From: Streptomyces megasporus | GTDB lineage: Bacteria; Actinomycetota; Actinomycetes; Streptomycetales; Streptomycetaceae | Assembly: GCF_000718985.1 (NCBI RefSeq) | Contig: NZ_JODL01000017.1 | Coordinates: 1-64,000, forward strand | DNA: 64,000 bases | Direction: 5' to 3' | Shown: positions 24,366 to 33,489 of the stretch, one piece after another | Position numbering within the stretch: position 1 is the stretch's first letter | How the letters are laid out: each line of letters opens with the position of its first letter | Position numbers and translations under genes: made by a program | Notes under the pieces: model-generated | What the model saw: only the letters and a program-made list of their open reading frames with translations | What the model was told of the DNA's origin: nothing | Databases searched by the model: none

Positions 24366-26273
24366 CTACGGCCTGCCGTCGCCCACCAACAGCCGGCTGA
24401 TGCGGTCCGGCGACACGGGCTTGGAGTAGTGCCAGCCCTGGCCGGTGTCGCAGCCGATCCGGCGCAGCCGGTCGGCCTGGGCCGGGCCCTCGACGCACTC
24501 GGCGGTGACCGTCAGACCGAGGTTGTGGGCGAGCTGGACCAGTGAGGTGACGATCGTCTCGTCCGCCGGATTGAGGGGGCGTGCGGCGCGGAATCCGCGG
24601 ACGAACATGCCGTCCAGCTTCAGCCCGCGCACCGGGAGCCTGCTGAGGTAGGCGAGGTTGGAGTAGCCGGTGCCGAAGTCGTCGATCGCGATGCGCACCC
24701 CCATCGCGGAGAGCGCCTGGAGCGCCTTCAGAGGACGTCCCGCCGACCCCATCACCGCCGACTCGGTCAGCTCGAGCTGGAGCAGGCCCGAGGGCAGCCC
24801 CGTCTCCTGGAGGATCGTGGCGACGTCCGTCACCAGATCGGAGTCCCACACCTGGCGCACGGCCACGTTCACGCTGACGTACAGCGGCCGATCGGGGTGT
24901 TCGAGCTGCCAGCGGCGGGCCTGGCGGCACGATTCTGCGAGGATCCAGCGGCCCAGCGGCACGATGGCGCCGTTCTCCTCCGCGAGCCCGATGAACCGGT
25001 CGGGGCCGAGCGTGCCGAACTGCGGGTGGCGCCAGCGCACCAACGCCTCCACCCCGGCCAGCGACTCGTCGTGGAGGGAGACGATCGGCTGGTACTCCAA
25101 CGCGAACTCGCCGCGCTCCAGCGCCGGGCGCAGCGTGCTGGAGAGCGCCTGGCGGGTCATCCGGTGGGCGTTGCGCTCGGGGTCGAAGAGAGTCCAACGA
25201 GCCTTGCCGTCCGCCTTGGCCCAGTAGAGCGTGGTGTCGGCGGCCTGCATCAGCTCCGTCGCGGACGTGCCCGCGGCGGGGCGCTCCACCACGCCGATGC
25301 TCGCGGAGACGGCGAGCCGCTGTCCCGCCAGGTCGAAGGGCTGCTGGAGCGCGGCCAGCACCTCCTCGGCCAGCTCGGTCAGCGGTTGCGTACCGGTGGA
25401 CGCCTCGGCGAGCAGGGCGAACTCGTCGCCGCCCAGTCGGGCCACCAGGTGCCCGCCCGGCTCGGCGCACCGGCGCAGCCGCCGGGCGACCGCGCTCAGG
25501 AGCAGATCGCCGACGCGGTGGCCGAGGGTGTCGTTGACGGCCTTGAAGCCGTCCAGGTCCAGGTAGCACAGCCCGATCCGGCCGGTGGTGGACTCCGCGA
25601 GCGCACTGGACAGCCGCTCGAAGAACAGGGCCCGGTTGGGCAGCCTGGTGACCGGGTCGTGCATCCGCAGGTGGCGCAGTTTCTCCTGGAGGTCGCGGCG
25701 CTCGCTGACGTCGGCGACGGAGAGCAGGGCGGTGCCGCCCCGCTTCCCGGCCCGTCCCGCGGACCGCCCGGTGGGCACCACGGTGACCTCGGCCCACAGC
25801 GAACGGCCGTCCCCGTGCTTGAGGCGGCGCGTGCAGCTCATCTCCTCGCTGCGCCCCTCCAGGACGGCCTGGCAGTCCTCGCGGGCGCGGTCGTCGAGGC
25901 CGAGCCCGGCCAGGGCGGTGACGGGGGTGCCGGTGAGCTCGGCGGTGGGGGAGCCCAGCAGCCGGCCGAGCGCGTGGTTGGCGGCCAGGACGCGCCCCTC
26001 GCCGTCGATCACGGCCATCGCGAGCCGGGCGGCCTCGAAGGCGGTGCGGAACGCCGTCGGATCGGGGGCCGTGCCAGGGGCCGGAACGGGGGCCGGATCG
26101 GGGGCCGCACCGAAGGTCGCGCCGGAAGGAGGGCCCGGGGGAGCGCCGGGCGGAACGTCGGGGGAGGCCGGGGGTCGGGGCCCCGAGGGGTGATTACCGT
26201 CGGTCACGGTCGGCGCCGCCGGGTCGGGACTGTCGTCCGGCCGTGCGCCCGGTCCGTCGAGGGGTCCATTCAC
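24366..26273 (-). CDS. PAS-GGDEF-EAL protein (cyclic di-GMP turnover)
   Basis: 635 aa cytoplasmic protein. A Pro-rich leader is followed by a PAS domain (about 76-185), a GGDEF domain (about 200-360) with intact RLGGDEFALL, and an EAL domain (about 375-630) with GVEALVRW, VNVAVRQVW and AIDDFGTGYSNLAYL. Both active sites look complete, so it could make or break cyclic di-GMP; in Streptomyces such proteins control the switch to aerial growth, with RmdA and CdgA the comparable types. GTG at 26273 has GGGAG eight bases upstream, favoured over the longer open frame. It is divergent from the metalloprotease gene. Confidence 0.9.
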   Translation of the reverse strand: MNGPLDGPGARPDDSPDPAAPTVTDGNHPSGPRPPASPDVPPGAPPGPPSGATFGAAPDPAPVPAPGTAPDPTAFRTAFEAARLAMAVIDGEGRVLAANHALGRLLGSPTAELTGTPVTALAGLGLDDRAREDCQAVLEGRSEEMSCTRRLKHGDGRSLWAEVTVVPTGRSAGRAGKRGGTALLSVADVSERRDLQEKLRHLRMHDPVTRLPNRALFFERLSSALAESTTGRIGLCYLDLDGFKAVNDTLGHRVGDLLLSAVARRLRRCAEPGGHLVARLGGDEFALLAEASTGTQPLTELAEEVLAALQQPFDLAGQRLAVSASIGVVERPAAGTSATELMQAADTTLYWAKADGKARWTLFDPERNAHRMTRQALSSTLRPALERGEFALEYQPIVSLHDESLAGVEALVRWRHPQFGTLGPDRFIGLAEENGAIVPLGRWILAESCRQARRWQLEHPDRPLYVSVNVAVRQVWDSDLVTDVATILQETGLPSGLLQLELTESAVMGSAGRPLKALQALSAMGVRIAIDDFGTGYSNLAYLSRLPVRGLKLDGMFVRGFRAARPLNPADETIVTSLVQLAHNLGLTVTAECVEGPAQADRLRRIGCDTGQGWHYSKPVSPDRISRLLVGDGRP

Positions 26274-26636
26274 CGATCGCTCCCGCAGGGGACTCGTCTG
26301 ACGCGGACGACCCGGGCGGTGGGCCGCCGCTCTCGCTGGGGCATCCGCCCTGGAAATGTGGCGATCATAGAGGCTTATCGGGCAGCCCAGCCAGTGTCCC
26401 GCGACGTGTTCGAGGGCCATGTGGCGGAGTCTGCGGACGCCCTTTCGAGTGGCTGATCGTTCCTGCGCGACAGCTTTGCGTCAACGACCGATGATGACCG
26501 ATTGTTACGCAGGGTGATGCTGTGGGGGGTCACTCGTACGGCGCAGCGGAACGGGGCACGCGGGGGTCGGAAGGCACACAGTGGGTGCCGTGCCCCCGAA
26601 CGGGCACCGTGCCCCGACACCACGCGGGAGGACGAT
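26274..26636. other. divergent promoter region
   Basis: 363 bp between the divergent GGDEF-EAL and M6-like protease genes. It contains upstream parts of both open frames but no recognised gene. AT-rich stretches near 26360-26385 and 26495-26510 are the best places for promoters. Confidence 0.5.
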
Positions 26637-27953
26637 GTGCGGAGCAGGCACTGGGCCGATCGGACCGACGGGGAGCGGGGGCGCGCCCCCCGGCCGGGGG
26701 GCTTCTGCGCCGGCCCGCGGTTCCGCAGGGTCGGGGCGGTGCTCACCTCGCTCTCCGCGCTGATCGGGACGAGCCTGGTCACCGGACCGGTCGCCATCGC
26801 GGCCGGAGCCGACTCCTGCGCCCTGGAGCGGACCGACATCCACCACTCCGAGGGACTGGACACCTGGCACCCGGACTACCCCAGGCCCGCCCGAACGCTC
26901 GACGCCCTGATGATCTTCCTGGCCTTCCCCGAGACCCGGCCCGGCACCACCCCCGACCGGCTCGTCGCCGACTACTTCCCCGAGACCGCCGAGTTCTTCG
27001 AACGCGCCTCCTACGGCACCTTCACGCTGCGCCCGCGCCCCGTGCTCCGCTGGTTCGAGATGGGGGCCGACTCGCGGGCGTACGGGATACAGCGCGACTG
27101 GGCGCCGGACCTGCGTGCCGCCTACCTCCAGGACGCCGTCACCGCCGCCGACCCGCACGTGGACTTCGGCGACTACGACATCGTCTACCTCGTCGCCGAC
27201 CCCGACGCGCCCGGAGTGAACTCCGACGCCACCAAGGTCGTCAACCTCGACCGTCCCATCACCGTGGACGGCACCGAACTGCGCCGCGTCGTCACGGTCT
27301 TCGAGAAGCACCCGCCGGACCGCAACGTCCTCGCCCACGAGACCCTGCACCTGTTCGACCTGCCCGACCTCTACCACCAGCCCGAGGAGAACGACGGCGA
27401 CTGGGACACCCACGTCGGCGACTGGGACATCATGGGCAGCCAGTTCGGACTGGCCCCCGAGCCCTTCGCCTGGCACAAGTGGAAGCTGGGCTGGCTGGAC
27501 GGCCGCGGAATCGACTGCCGCGTCGAGGCCGGCACCACCCGGCACACCCTGCGGGCGGTCGGGGCCCCGAGCCGGGACGGCGCACTGCCCGGAGCGTCCG
27601 ACACCCGACTGATCGTGGTCCGCACCGGCCGCGGCGAGGCACTGGCGATCGAGGCCCGGGAGCCGATCGGCAACGACGTCACCACCTGCACCAGCGGGGT
27701 GCTGGTGTACCGGGTGCGCGGCGACGTCGCCTCGGCACAGGGGCCCATCCGGGTGCTCGACGCCCACCCCGACAGCGGGGCCTGCCACCGACTCTCGGTC
27801 TATCCGCCGCTGGCCGACGCGCCGCTGGGCTCGGGGGAGAGCATGGAGGTGGACGCCGGCGGGGGCACCGTCCGGGTGTCCGTCGGGGACAGGACGGCGA
27901 CGGGATGGAGCGTGGAGGTCTCCGTACGGGGAATGACGGACCCGTCCCTGTGA
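26637..27953 (+). CDS. secreted M6-like metalloprotease
   Basis: 438 aa. An N-terminal hydrophobic segment (VGAVLTSLSALIGTSLVTGPVAIA) is a likely signal peptide. The zinc site is H234-E235-x-x-H238 in VLAHETLHLFDLPDLY, followed by DWDIMGSQFG, as in immune inhibitor A-type peptidases. The mature enzyme has a beta-rich C-terminal part. GTG at 26637 is preceded by GGAGG with five bases between, preferred over an in-frame start 135 bases earlier. A very strong terminator overlaps the end. Substrate unknown. Confidence 0.85.
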   Translation: MRSRHWADRTDGERGRAPRPGGFCAGPRFRRVGAVLTSLSALIGTSLVTGPVAIAAGADSCALERTDIHHSEGLDTWHPDYPRPARTLDALMIFLAFPETRPGTTPDRLVADYFPETAEFFERASYGTFTLRPRPVLRWFEMGADSRAYGIQRDWAPDLRAAYLQDAVTAADPHVDFGDYDIVYLVADPDAPGVNSDATKVVNLDRPITVDGTELRRVVTVFEKHPPDRNVLAHETLHLFDLPDLYHQPEENDGDWDTHVGDWDIMGSQFGLAPEPFAWHKWKLGWLDGRGIDCRVEAGTTRHTLRAVGAPSRDGALPGASDTRLIVVRTGRGEALAIEAREPIGNDVTTCTSGVLVYRVRGDVASAQGPIRVLDAHPDSGACHRLSVYPPLADAPLGSGESMEVDAGGGTVRVSVGDRTATGWSVEVSVRGMTDPSL

Positions 27954-27954
27954 C

Positions 27955-27996
27955 CGAAAAGGAAGGCCCTCGCTTTCGCGAGGGCCTTCCTTTTCG
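27955..27996 (+). terminator. very strong intrinsic terminator
   Basis: 19-bp perfect stem (27955-27973 with 27978-27996) with loop TTTC and A/T tracts at its base. It starts 2 bp past the M6-like protease stop. By symmetry it could act on both strands and also end tRNA-Lys copy 3 transcripts. Confidence 0.92.
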
Positions 27997-28000
27997 TCTG

Positions 28001-28074
28001 TACGCCGCCAGGGACTCGAACCCCGGACCCGCTGATTAAGAGTCAGCTGCTCTAACCAACTGAGCTAGCGGCGC
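28001..28074 (-). tRNA. tRNA-Lys (anticodon CUU), copy 3
   Basis: Identical to the copies at 16519 and 20615. Its 5' end (28065-28074) is overlapped by the last codons and TAG stop of the gene upstream on the same strand. Confidence 0.95.
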
Positions 28075-28676
28075 CCGCTGACGTAGTAGACCTTAGCACC
28101 CTGCTCGGACGGAGCGGAAATCGATGATTCACGCCCGTGGCCGGCCCCCGTGTCGGCGTCGCGCGCGGCCCGCACACAGGCCCACAGCAGCGCGTCCGCC
28201 CCCGGCAGCCAGGGGTGGCGGACGTCCGGGGCGACCAGCCAACGGGTGCCGGCCGGACAGTTCTCGCCGGGCATCGGAGGGGGGACGGTCACGGCGTCTC
28301 CGAGGCCGTAGCACAGCAGTGGAGGGATCGTTTCCTCGGCGTGCCCCGCGCCGGCTCCCCCACCCGAACCCCGCCACTCCCGCCAGCGCAGCAGGGCGGG
28401 CAGTCGCTGGGCGGTGCCGGGCTTGGCGAACAGCAGCATCCGCCCGCCGTGGAGGGCGACCGGCCCGGTGCCCGGACCGGCGGTCCACAGCCGGTCCAGC
28501 ATCCGGCGGCCGAACAGCGTGCCGACGCTGACCACGTCGAAGGCCGTGCCACAGGGCAGCACGCTCGGGGCGCCGGGGCGCACCGACCACAGGGCGTGGA
28601 CGCTGCGCGGGAACGCGCTGGCGGACGCGAGCCAGTCGGCTCCGGCGGGAGTCACATACGCGGCGGTGTCGGTCAT
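28065..28676 (-). CDS. conserved protein, possibly degenerate DNA primase/polymerase-like
   Basis: 203 aa starting MTDTAAYVTPAGADWLASASAFPRSVHALWSV. It has FDVVSVGTLFGRRMLDRLW and RWLVAPDVRHPWLPGADALLWACVRAAR. My impression, from memory, is that it belongs to a small streptomycete family annotated as bifunctional DNA primase/polymerase, but no catalytic primase motif is visible. ATG at 28676 with GAGTG upstream. The reading frame runs into the tRNA-Lys gene, whose first bases supply the last codons and the TAG stop at 28065-28067. The tail after RAARDADTGAG may be unusual. Confidence 0.7.
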   Translation of the reverse strand: MTDTAAYVTPAGADWLASASAFPRSVHALWSVRPGAPSVLPCGTAFDVVSVGTLFGRRMLDRLWTAGPGTGPVALHGGRMLLFAKPGTAQRLPALLRWREWRGSGGGAGAGHAEETIPPLLCYGLGDAVTVPPPMPGENCPAGTRWLVAPDVRHPWLPGADALLWACVRAARDADTGAGHGRESSISAPSEQGAKVYYVSGRR

Positions 28677-28813
28677 GCCACTCAGAGTCACCGACAGCCT
28701 GGGTACCGTCGCTGAAAACGACGGAAACCGAGACGCGGAGTGACGGCATCCGGTAGGGTTCGCCCTTTGCATATGCCGGAAGCCGTAGCCCCGGACATCC
28801 CCCGGGGGGATCA

Positions 28814-29173
28814 TCACCGAGGGGTGCTGTCCGCCAGCAGCTCACGGCCGAACTCGATCATCTTGCGGGCGTAGTCGGCCGTCCACTCCGCCCGCTCGGC
28901 GATCGCCTCGTCCGTCAGTCGGTCGAAGCGTTTGGGGTCGGCCAACTGCGCCGCCGCGACGGCCTGGAACTCCATGGCCCGGTCCGCCGCCGCCCGGAAG
29001 GCCGTCGCCAGCTCGGTGGCGCGGCCGAGCAGCTCGCCCGGGTCCTCGATGGACTCCAGGTCGAAGAAGTGCTCGGGGTCCGCCGCGGCCTCCGACGGTT
29101 CGAAGAGCAGCGGCGCGGGCCGCATGCGGCGCGGCTCGCCACGAGACTCGGAAGCCGGGTTCGGCTCGGTCAT
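28814..29173 (-). CDS. small conserved protein of unknown function
   Basis: 119 aa, acidic and alpha-helical in look: MTEPNPASESRGEPRRMRPA, then PEHFFDLESIEDPGELLGRATELATAFRAAADRAMEFQAVAAAQLADPKRFDRLTDEAIAERAEWTADYARKMIEFGRELL. No signal peptide or membrane helix. ATG at 29173 has GGAGGTGG just upstream. It lies 140 bp after a three-gene nuclease/helicase operon on the same strand. No known domain. Confidence 0.8.
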   Translation of the reverse strand: MTEPNPASESRGEPRRMRPAPLLFEPSEAAADPEHFFDLESIEDPGELLGRATELATAFRAAADRAMEFQAVAAAQLADPKRFDRLTDEAIAERAEWTADYARKMIEFGRELLADSTPR

Positions 29174-29277
29174 GAAACCACCTCCGTCGGTCGTGGACAG
29201 CGTTCCATTGTCCTCCTTCTCCCATCCGGACGGAGTCCGCCCGCGCGAGCCCGCCGGCGCGGGCGGACTCACCGGGC

Positions 29278-30666
29278 TCACCAGGGGACGGCGTGGTCCG
29301 CGAGATGGGCCAGGACCGCGTGGTTGGCCTCCCAGCCGTCCGGGAACCTCACCTCGACGCCGAGCCGGACCGGCTCGGCCGAGGGGTGCTCGTCCAGCAG
29401 CTCGGCCACGCCCGCCCGGCAGACCACCACACAGGCGTGCCGGTGGCGCGAGGCCAGGACGCACAGCCGGCCCGTCTCCAGGTGGAACGCCGTGGCGTCC
29501 GGGCGGCCCGACAGCGGGTGGAGGACCACCGTCACGTCGAACTCCCGCCCCTGGAGCCGGTTCGCCGTGTCCACCGCGACCCCGGTGACGCCCAGGGAGG
29601 CCAGCGCCGCGCGGACCGCCGCCGCCTGGTCCCGGTGGGCGGTGCCCACCGCGATCCGGTCGGCGGTCACCGACGCGGGCTCCGGCGAGCGCTCGCCGAA
29701 CGCCCTCCCGTCGCGCTCCAGCAGCCGCCGCACCACGGCCGCCACGGCCGCGACCGCCTCCGGGTCGGTGCGCGGGGTGTGGCGGGCGGGCAGCTCCAGC
29801 AGCCCCCACCCGGAGGAGGCCGCCTCGTCCAGCACCCGGTCCACGGACGAGCCGTCCGAGGGCGCCCGGAACTCCAGCCGCCGCTCACCGGGCCCGGTGC
29901 CGCTGCGGAACGGGGTGTACGGGTAGAACGCCCGCGACACCAGCGGCGCGGCGGAGGCCGGCAGCCGCCAGGAGACCGGCAGCCGGTGCACGGGCAGGTC
30001 CGGGTTGTGCGCCAGCAGCGTGGTCACCGCGCTGGCCGACGGGTCGTACGACAGCCCCGCCCACTGCTCGGCGGCGACCTGGCTGAACGGGTCGAGCTGA
30101 CCCGGATCGCCGACGAACAGCGCGCGCTCGAACAGCCCGGCGACGGCCAGCAGGGCGTCGGACCGCATCTGGTACGCCTCGTCCACGATGGCCTGCTCCC
30201 ACGGCCCCGCGCCCCTGACGTGCGCCCACTTCGCGGCGGTGGAGACCACCACGTCCAGCCCGGCCAGGTCCGCGACCTTCGCCGACTTCACCACCGAGGG
30301 GTGCCTGTCCAACACGGGGTCGTACGGCTGGGCCTCGCTGCTGTGCAGCCGGCCCACGGGCAGCTCCGGTTCGGCGGTCGCCAGCCGGTCCACGAGGTCG
30401 TCCACCTGGGCGTTGGTCTGGGCGACGATCATCAGCGGCCGTCCCGTCGCGGCCAGCTCGCGCGCCGCGCGGACCACCAGCGTGGTCTTCCCGGCGCCGG
30501 GCGGCGAGTCCACGACCACGCCACGGTGGGCGCCCGCCAGGGTGTCCCGCAGGATCGCCTCGGTCGCCGCGGCGGCGGCCGAGGCGGGATGCGGTTCGGT
30601 CGTCGTGGCGTGCGGCACGGCACCGGTCGCCGTTTCGGTCGCCGTGTCGGTCGCGGTGTCGGTCAC
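29278..30666 (-). CDS. SF1-type DNA helicase/ATPase, third gene of a nuclease-helicase operon
   Basis: 462 aa. The N-terminal 15 or so residues are TDTAT repeats. Walker A is DSPPGAGKTTL with K60, motif II is VDEAYQM, motif III is LFVGDPGQLDPFSQ. Motif V is DTANRLQGREFDVTVVL and motif VI is CVLASRHRHACVVV. The order fits a compact Upf1/Dna2-like SF1B helicase core without accessory domains. The start GTG at 30666 shares GTGA with the previous gene's stop, so it is translationally coupled. With the two upstream genes it resembles a Dna2 split into three chains. Confidence 0.86.
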   Translation of the reverse strand: MTDTATDTATETATGAVPHATTTEPHPASAAAAATEAILRDTLAGAHRGVVVDSPPGAGKTTLVVRAARELAATGRPLMIVAQTNAQVDDLVDRLATAEPELPVGRLHSSEAQPYDPVLDRHPSVVKSAKVADLAGLDVVVSTAAKWAHVRGAGPWEQAIVDEAYQMRSDALLAVAGLFERALFVGDPGQLDPFSQVAAEQWAGLSYDPSASAVTTLLAHNPDLPVHRLPVSWRLPASAAPLVSRAFYPYTPFRSGTGPGERRLEFRAPSDGSSVDRVLDEAASSGWGLLELPARHTPRTDPEAVAAVAAVVRRLLERDGRAFGERSPEPASVTADRIAVGTAHRDQAAAVRAALASLGVTGVAVDTANRLQGREFDVTVVLHPLSGRPDATAFHLETGRLCVLASRHRHACVVVCRAGVAELLDEHPSAEPVRLGVEVRFPDGWEANHAVLAHLADHAVPW

Positions 30667-32198
30667 AGCAGGTCCTCCGGCGTCACGGGATCGGGCGCGT
30701 CGAGGGCGTCGGGATCGGGGGGACCGCCGTGCGTCCAGGGGGTCTCCTCCGGGTCCGGCAGGTCCGGCCCGCCGCGCGGCGCGTGCTCGAAGAGCGTCCA
30801 GCACACCGTCTCGCCCTCCTCCGGCACCGACCCGGCCTCCGGTACCTTCCCCCGCCCCATGCCGCCGGTCAACCGGACGGTGAACAGCCCCGGCGCGGGG
30901 GAGGCGACGAACACGCCGGGCTGGGACTTCCCGCCCTCCAGGGCCCGGTGGACCCGGTCGCCCTCCTCCAGGTGCGGAAGGTCGTCGGTGCGGACCGTGA
31001 CCAGGGGACGGGGCATCGGCCGCTTCCCCTCCGACCAGGCCGGCTCCACCCGGACGACCTCGCCCGCGAACGCCTCTCCGGACAGCCGTCGCTCGGCCAT
31101 CACCAGCGGATCGTCCAACGCCTCCTGCGCGGCCAGCTCCGCCAGCGCCGTCTCCCGCGCGGCGAGCTTGCGGGCCGCCGTCACCGCGTCGTCGCGCCTG
31201 GGCTGCGGCGGTTCCCCCGCCCGCAGTCGGTCGCGGTGGGCGGTGTAGGACCAGCGGTCCCGCTTCCAGCGGTCGGCGACCCGGGCGCCGGGCGGCAGGG
31301 CGCGCAGCAGGTCCAGGGCCCGCCACACCGCGTCCCAGGTGGGCCTCAACTGGGACGCGACCAGCTCGCGGATCTCCTCCTCGGCCCCGGGCAGCCCCGC
31401 GTCGTGGCGGGCGATGGCCGGGGCCAGCCGCCGGTTGTCGAAGGCCGGGTCGGTGGCCGGACCCGCGGGCGGGGTGAGCGGCACCCCGTCACCGTCGCGC
31501 GCCAGCTCCACGCGGAGCGCGGCCTCGGCGCCCGAGGTGCCCTCCTCGGCCTCGATCCAGGCCAGCAGCGCGCCCAGGTGCTGGTCCTCCAGACGGCTCT
31601 GACCGGTGGCCCAGTGGCGGCCCAGCACCTCGGTCACGGCCAACAGCAGCGAGGAGCCGGGGACCCGTGCCCGCTCCCCGTAGTGGGTCAGCCACCGGCC
31701 CAGCAGCGGCAGCCGGGCCGGGGCCGGGTGGGGGCTGTCCGGCTCCTCCTCGGCGGTGCGGCGGAAACGCGTCGAACGGCCCAGCAGCCGGACGTAGGAG
31801 ATCCCCGCCGTGTTCGGCACGATCAACTGTGGCGCGTCCGCGCACAGCTCGACCTCCACCTTCACCCGCTTCCCGGTCTCCGGGTCGGTCTCGGCGCGCT
31901 CCTGGAGCTCCACGGTGCCCTGGGCGGACTCCAGGTGAGGCAGGACGACCTCGGCCAGCTCGGCGAGGAAGGCGAAGCGCAGGGTGCGGTCGCGCGGCTG
32001 CGGCACGACCAGCAGACGCGGCGCGTCGCGGTCGGTCCCGACCAGCGCCCCCAGCGGGGCGCCGACCTCGCCGGCGGTGGTCAGCGGCACCAGGACCATG
32101 GGCCGCTCGGCCAGGTGTCGGTGGCGGACCGTCGTCAGGGGGCGGGCCCGCCCGGTCGCGGCGGCCTCCACCCGGGCCAGCGTGGAGATCAGCGACAT
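30663..32198 (-). CDS. uncharacterised protein coupled to a nuclease and a helicase
   Basis: 511 aa, no recognised domain. The N-terminal half has VLVPLTTAGEVGAPLGALVG and FLAELAEVVLPHLES, then a helical middle with many Arg/Ala. The C-terminal third, EVVRVEPAWSEGKRPMPRPLVTVRTDDLPHLEEGDRV, has the alternating pattern of a small beta-barrel, like the 1B/OB-type domain before Upf1-family helicase cores. ATG at 32198 shares ATGA with the nuclease stop, and its own stop overlaps the helicase start. The position suggests a bridge or regulator; that is inference. Confidence 0.85.
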   Translation of the reverse strand: MSLISTLARVEAAATGRARPLTTVRHRHLAERPMVLVPLTTAGEVGAPLGALVGTDRDAPRLLVVPQPRDRTLRFAFLAELAEVVLPHLESAQGTVELQERAETDPETGKRVKVEVELCADAPQLIVPNTAGISYVRLLGRSTRFRRTAEEEPDSPHPAPARLPLLGRWLTHYGERARVPGSSLLLAVTEVLGRHWATGQSRLEDQHLGALLAWIEAEEGTSGAEAALRVELARDGDGVPLTPPAGPATDPAFDNRRLAPAIARHDAGLPGAEEEIRELVASQLRPTWDAVWRALDLLRALPPGARVADRWKRDRWSYTAHRDRLRAGEPPQPRRDDAVTAARKLAARETALAELAAQEALDDPLVMAERRLSGEAFAGEVVRVEPAWSEGKRPMPRPLVTVRTDDLPHLEEGDRVHRALEGGKSQPGVFVASPAPGLFTVRLTGGMGRGKVPEAGSVPEEGETVCWTLFEHAPRGGPDLPDPEETPWTHGGPPDPDALDAPDPVTPEDLL

Positions 32199-33379
32199 CA
32201 GGACCTCCCCGCCAGGGCCTCGGCCCGCAGCCGGGCCGCGCGGCGCAGCGCGGCGGCGGCCGGATCGTCCGGCGGGTCGTCCGATGGGTCGGTGCCGTCC
32301 CCACCGGAGAGGGACGCCGCCTCTCCGCGGGCCGCCGCCAGGACCGCCTCGACGGTGGTCAACCCGCCCAGCTCCCCGCGTGCCTCGCGGCCCAGGACCT
32401 CCACGGACCCCGCCGCCCGGGCGCGCTCGCGGCAGTGGAAGGCCAACTCGCAGGTGGACAGGCACTGTGGCGCGTAGGCCGCCGGAAGGCGCCGGACGGC
32501 CTCGGCCAGTTCGTCGGCCGGTCGGGCGGGGTCGAAGGTGACGCCCTCGGGCAGCGCGGCGGCGATCTCCTCCAGCCGGGTCAGCCGGGCGAGCTGCCGC
32601 CGGGTGGTGGCCAGTTGCCTGCGCAGGTCGACGGCCTCGGCGGTGGGCAGGTTGGAGAAGTCCTTGGGGCAGACCAGCAGCATCCGCTCGTCCACCCGGC
32701 CGCCGAGCGCCTGGAGGGCGAGGGCGTAGACCGCCGCCTGCCGGGCCGCGGCGCCGACCTTCGTGGGATCGGCGGCGCCGTCCAGGATCGGGAACGACTT
32801 GATCTCCACGACCGTCCAGCGTCCGTCGGGATGGACGGCCACCGCGTCGGGCTCCAGGTGGACGGGCGACCCGGCGACCTCCAGCCTCACCATCGGGTGG
32901 TTCAGCAGGGCCCAACCGCCCTCGGCCGTGGCCCGTTCCAGGGCGAGCCGGGTGCGCTCCGCGCGTCCGTCCGGCCCGGACGCCGTCAGGTCGGGGACGG
33001 CCACCTCGCCGGGTTCGGGGGCCGGGGTGCCCGCCGTGCCCGTGCGCGCGTGGACCAGGCGCATCAACTCGGCACCGCCGTCGCCCTTCACCCGGGCCTC
33101 GAAGGCGTGGCCCCGGGCGAACGCGAACTGCGACTGTCCGAAGGCGGCGGGGGAGCCCAACTTCTTCGCCAGCGCGCCCTTGTCCACCCCGGCGCCGTCC
33201 AACAGGGCCCGGCGGCGGCAACCGGGGTTGGCGGCCAGAGCGGCGAGCGCCCGCGCGTCGAGAGGACGTGGCGCCACGTCGGCGCCGCGCAACTCGGCGA
33301 GCCGCCGGCGCAGTGCTGTCGTCGAGGGGCTGTCGGGGATGTCGCTCACCCGGGGAAGTGTGGCATCCGGTTGTGACAC
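32198..33379 (-). CDS. Cas4/RecB-family PD-(D/E)XK nuclease with likely Fe-S cluster
   Basis: 393 aa. The nuclease core has H91 in FARGHAFE, D178 in [10 protein letters not shown]192 and K194 in VVEIKSFP, and Q214-x-x-x-Y218 in RQAAVYAL, which is the RecB/Cas4 order. One N-terminal Cys (C54 in ANPGCRRR) and three C-terminal ones (C306, C310, C316 in [12 protein letters not shown]) match the Fe-S cage of Cas4, AddB and Dna2. The family looks like the TM0106-type RecB nucleases. GTG at 33379 has no clear Shine-Dalgarno; GTG at 33346 is an alternative. First gene of a three-gene operon with 4-bp overlaps. Confidence 0.88.
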   Translation of the reverse strand: MSQPDATLPRVSDIPDSPSTTALRRRLAELRGADVAPRPLDARALAALAANPGCRRRALLDGAGVDKGALAKKLGSPAAFGQSQFAFARGHAFEARVKGDGGAELMRLVHARTGTAGTPAPEPGEVAVPDLTASGPDGRAERTRLALERATAEGGWALLNHPMVRLEVAGSPVHLEPDAVAVHPDGRWTVVEIKSFPILDGAADPTKVGAAARQAAVYALALQALGGRVDERMLLVCPKDFSNLPTAEAVDLRRQLATTRRQLARLTRLEEIAAALPEGVTFDPARPADELAEAVRRLPAAYAPQCLSTCELAFHCRERARAAGSVEVLGREARGELGGLTTVEAVLAAARGEAASLSGGDGTDPSDDPPDDPAAAALRRAARLRAEALAGRS

Positions 33380-33489
33380 TCGTGGAGTTGAGGCCCCCGG
33401 AACGGCCGGGTGCGACGATGTGCGGACGGTACCGCTCCGCCCGAGGCGGGGGCGGGACCCCGCGACGAGACCTCCCGAAAGGACCCGAG

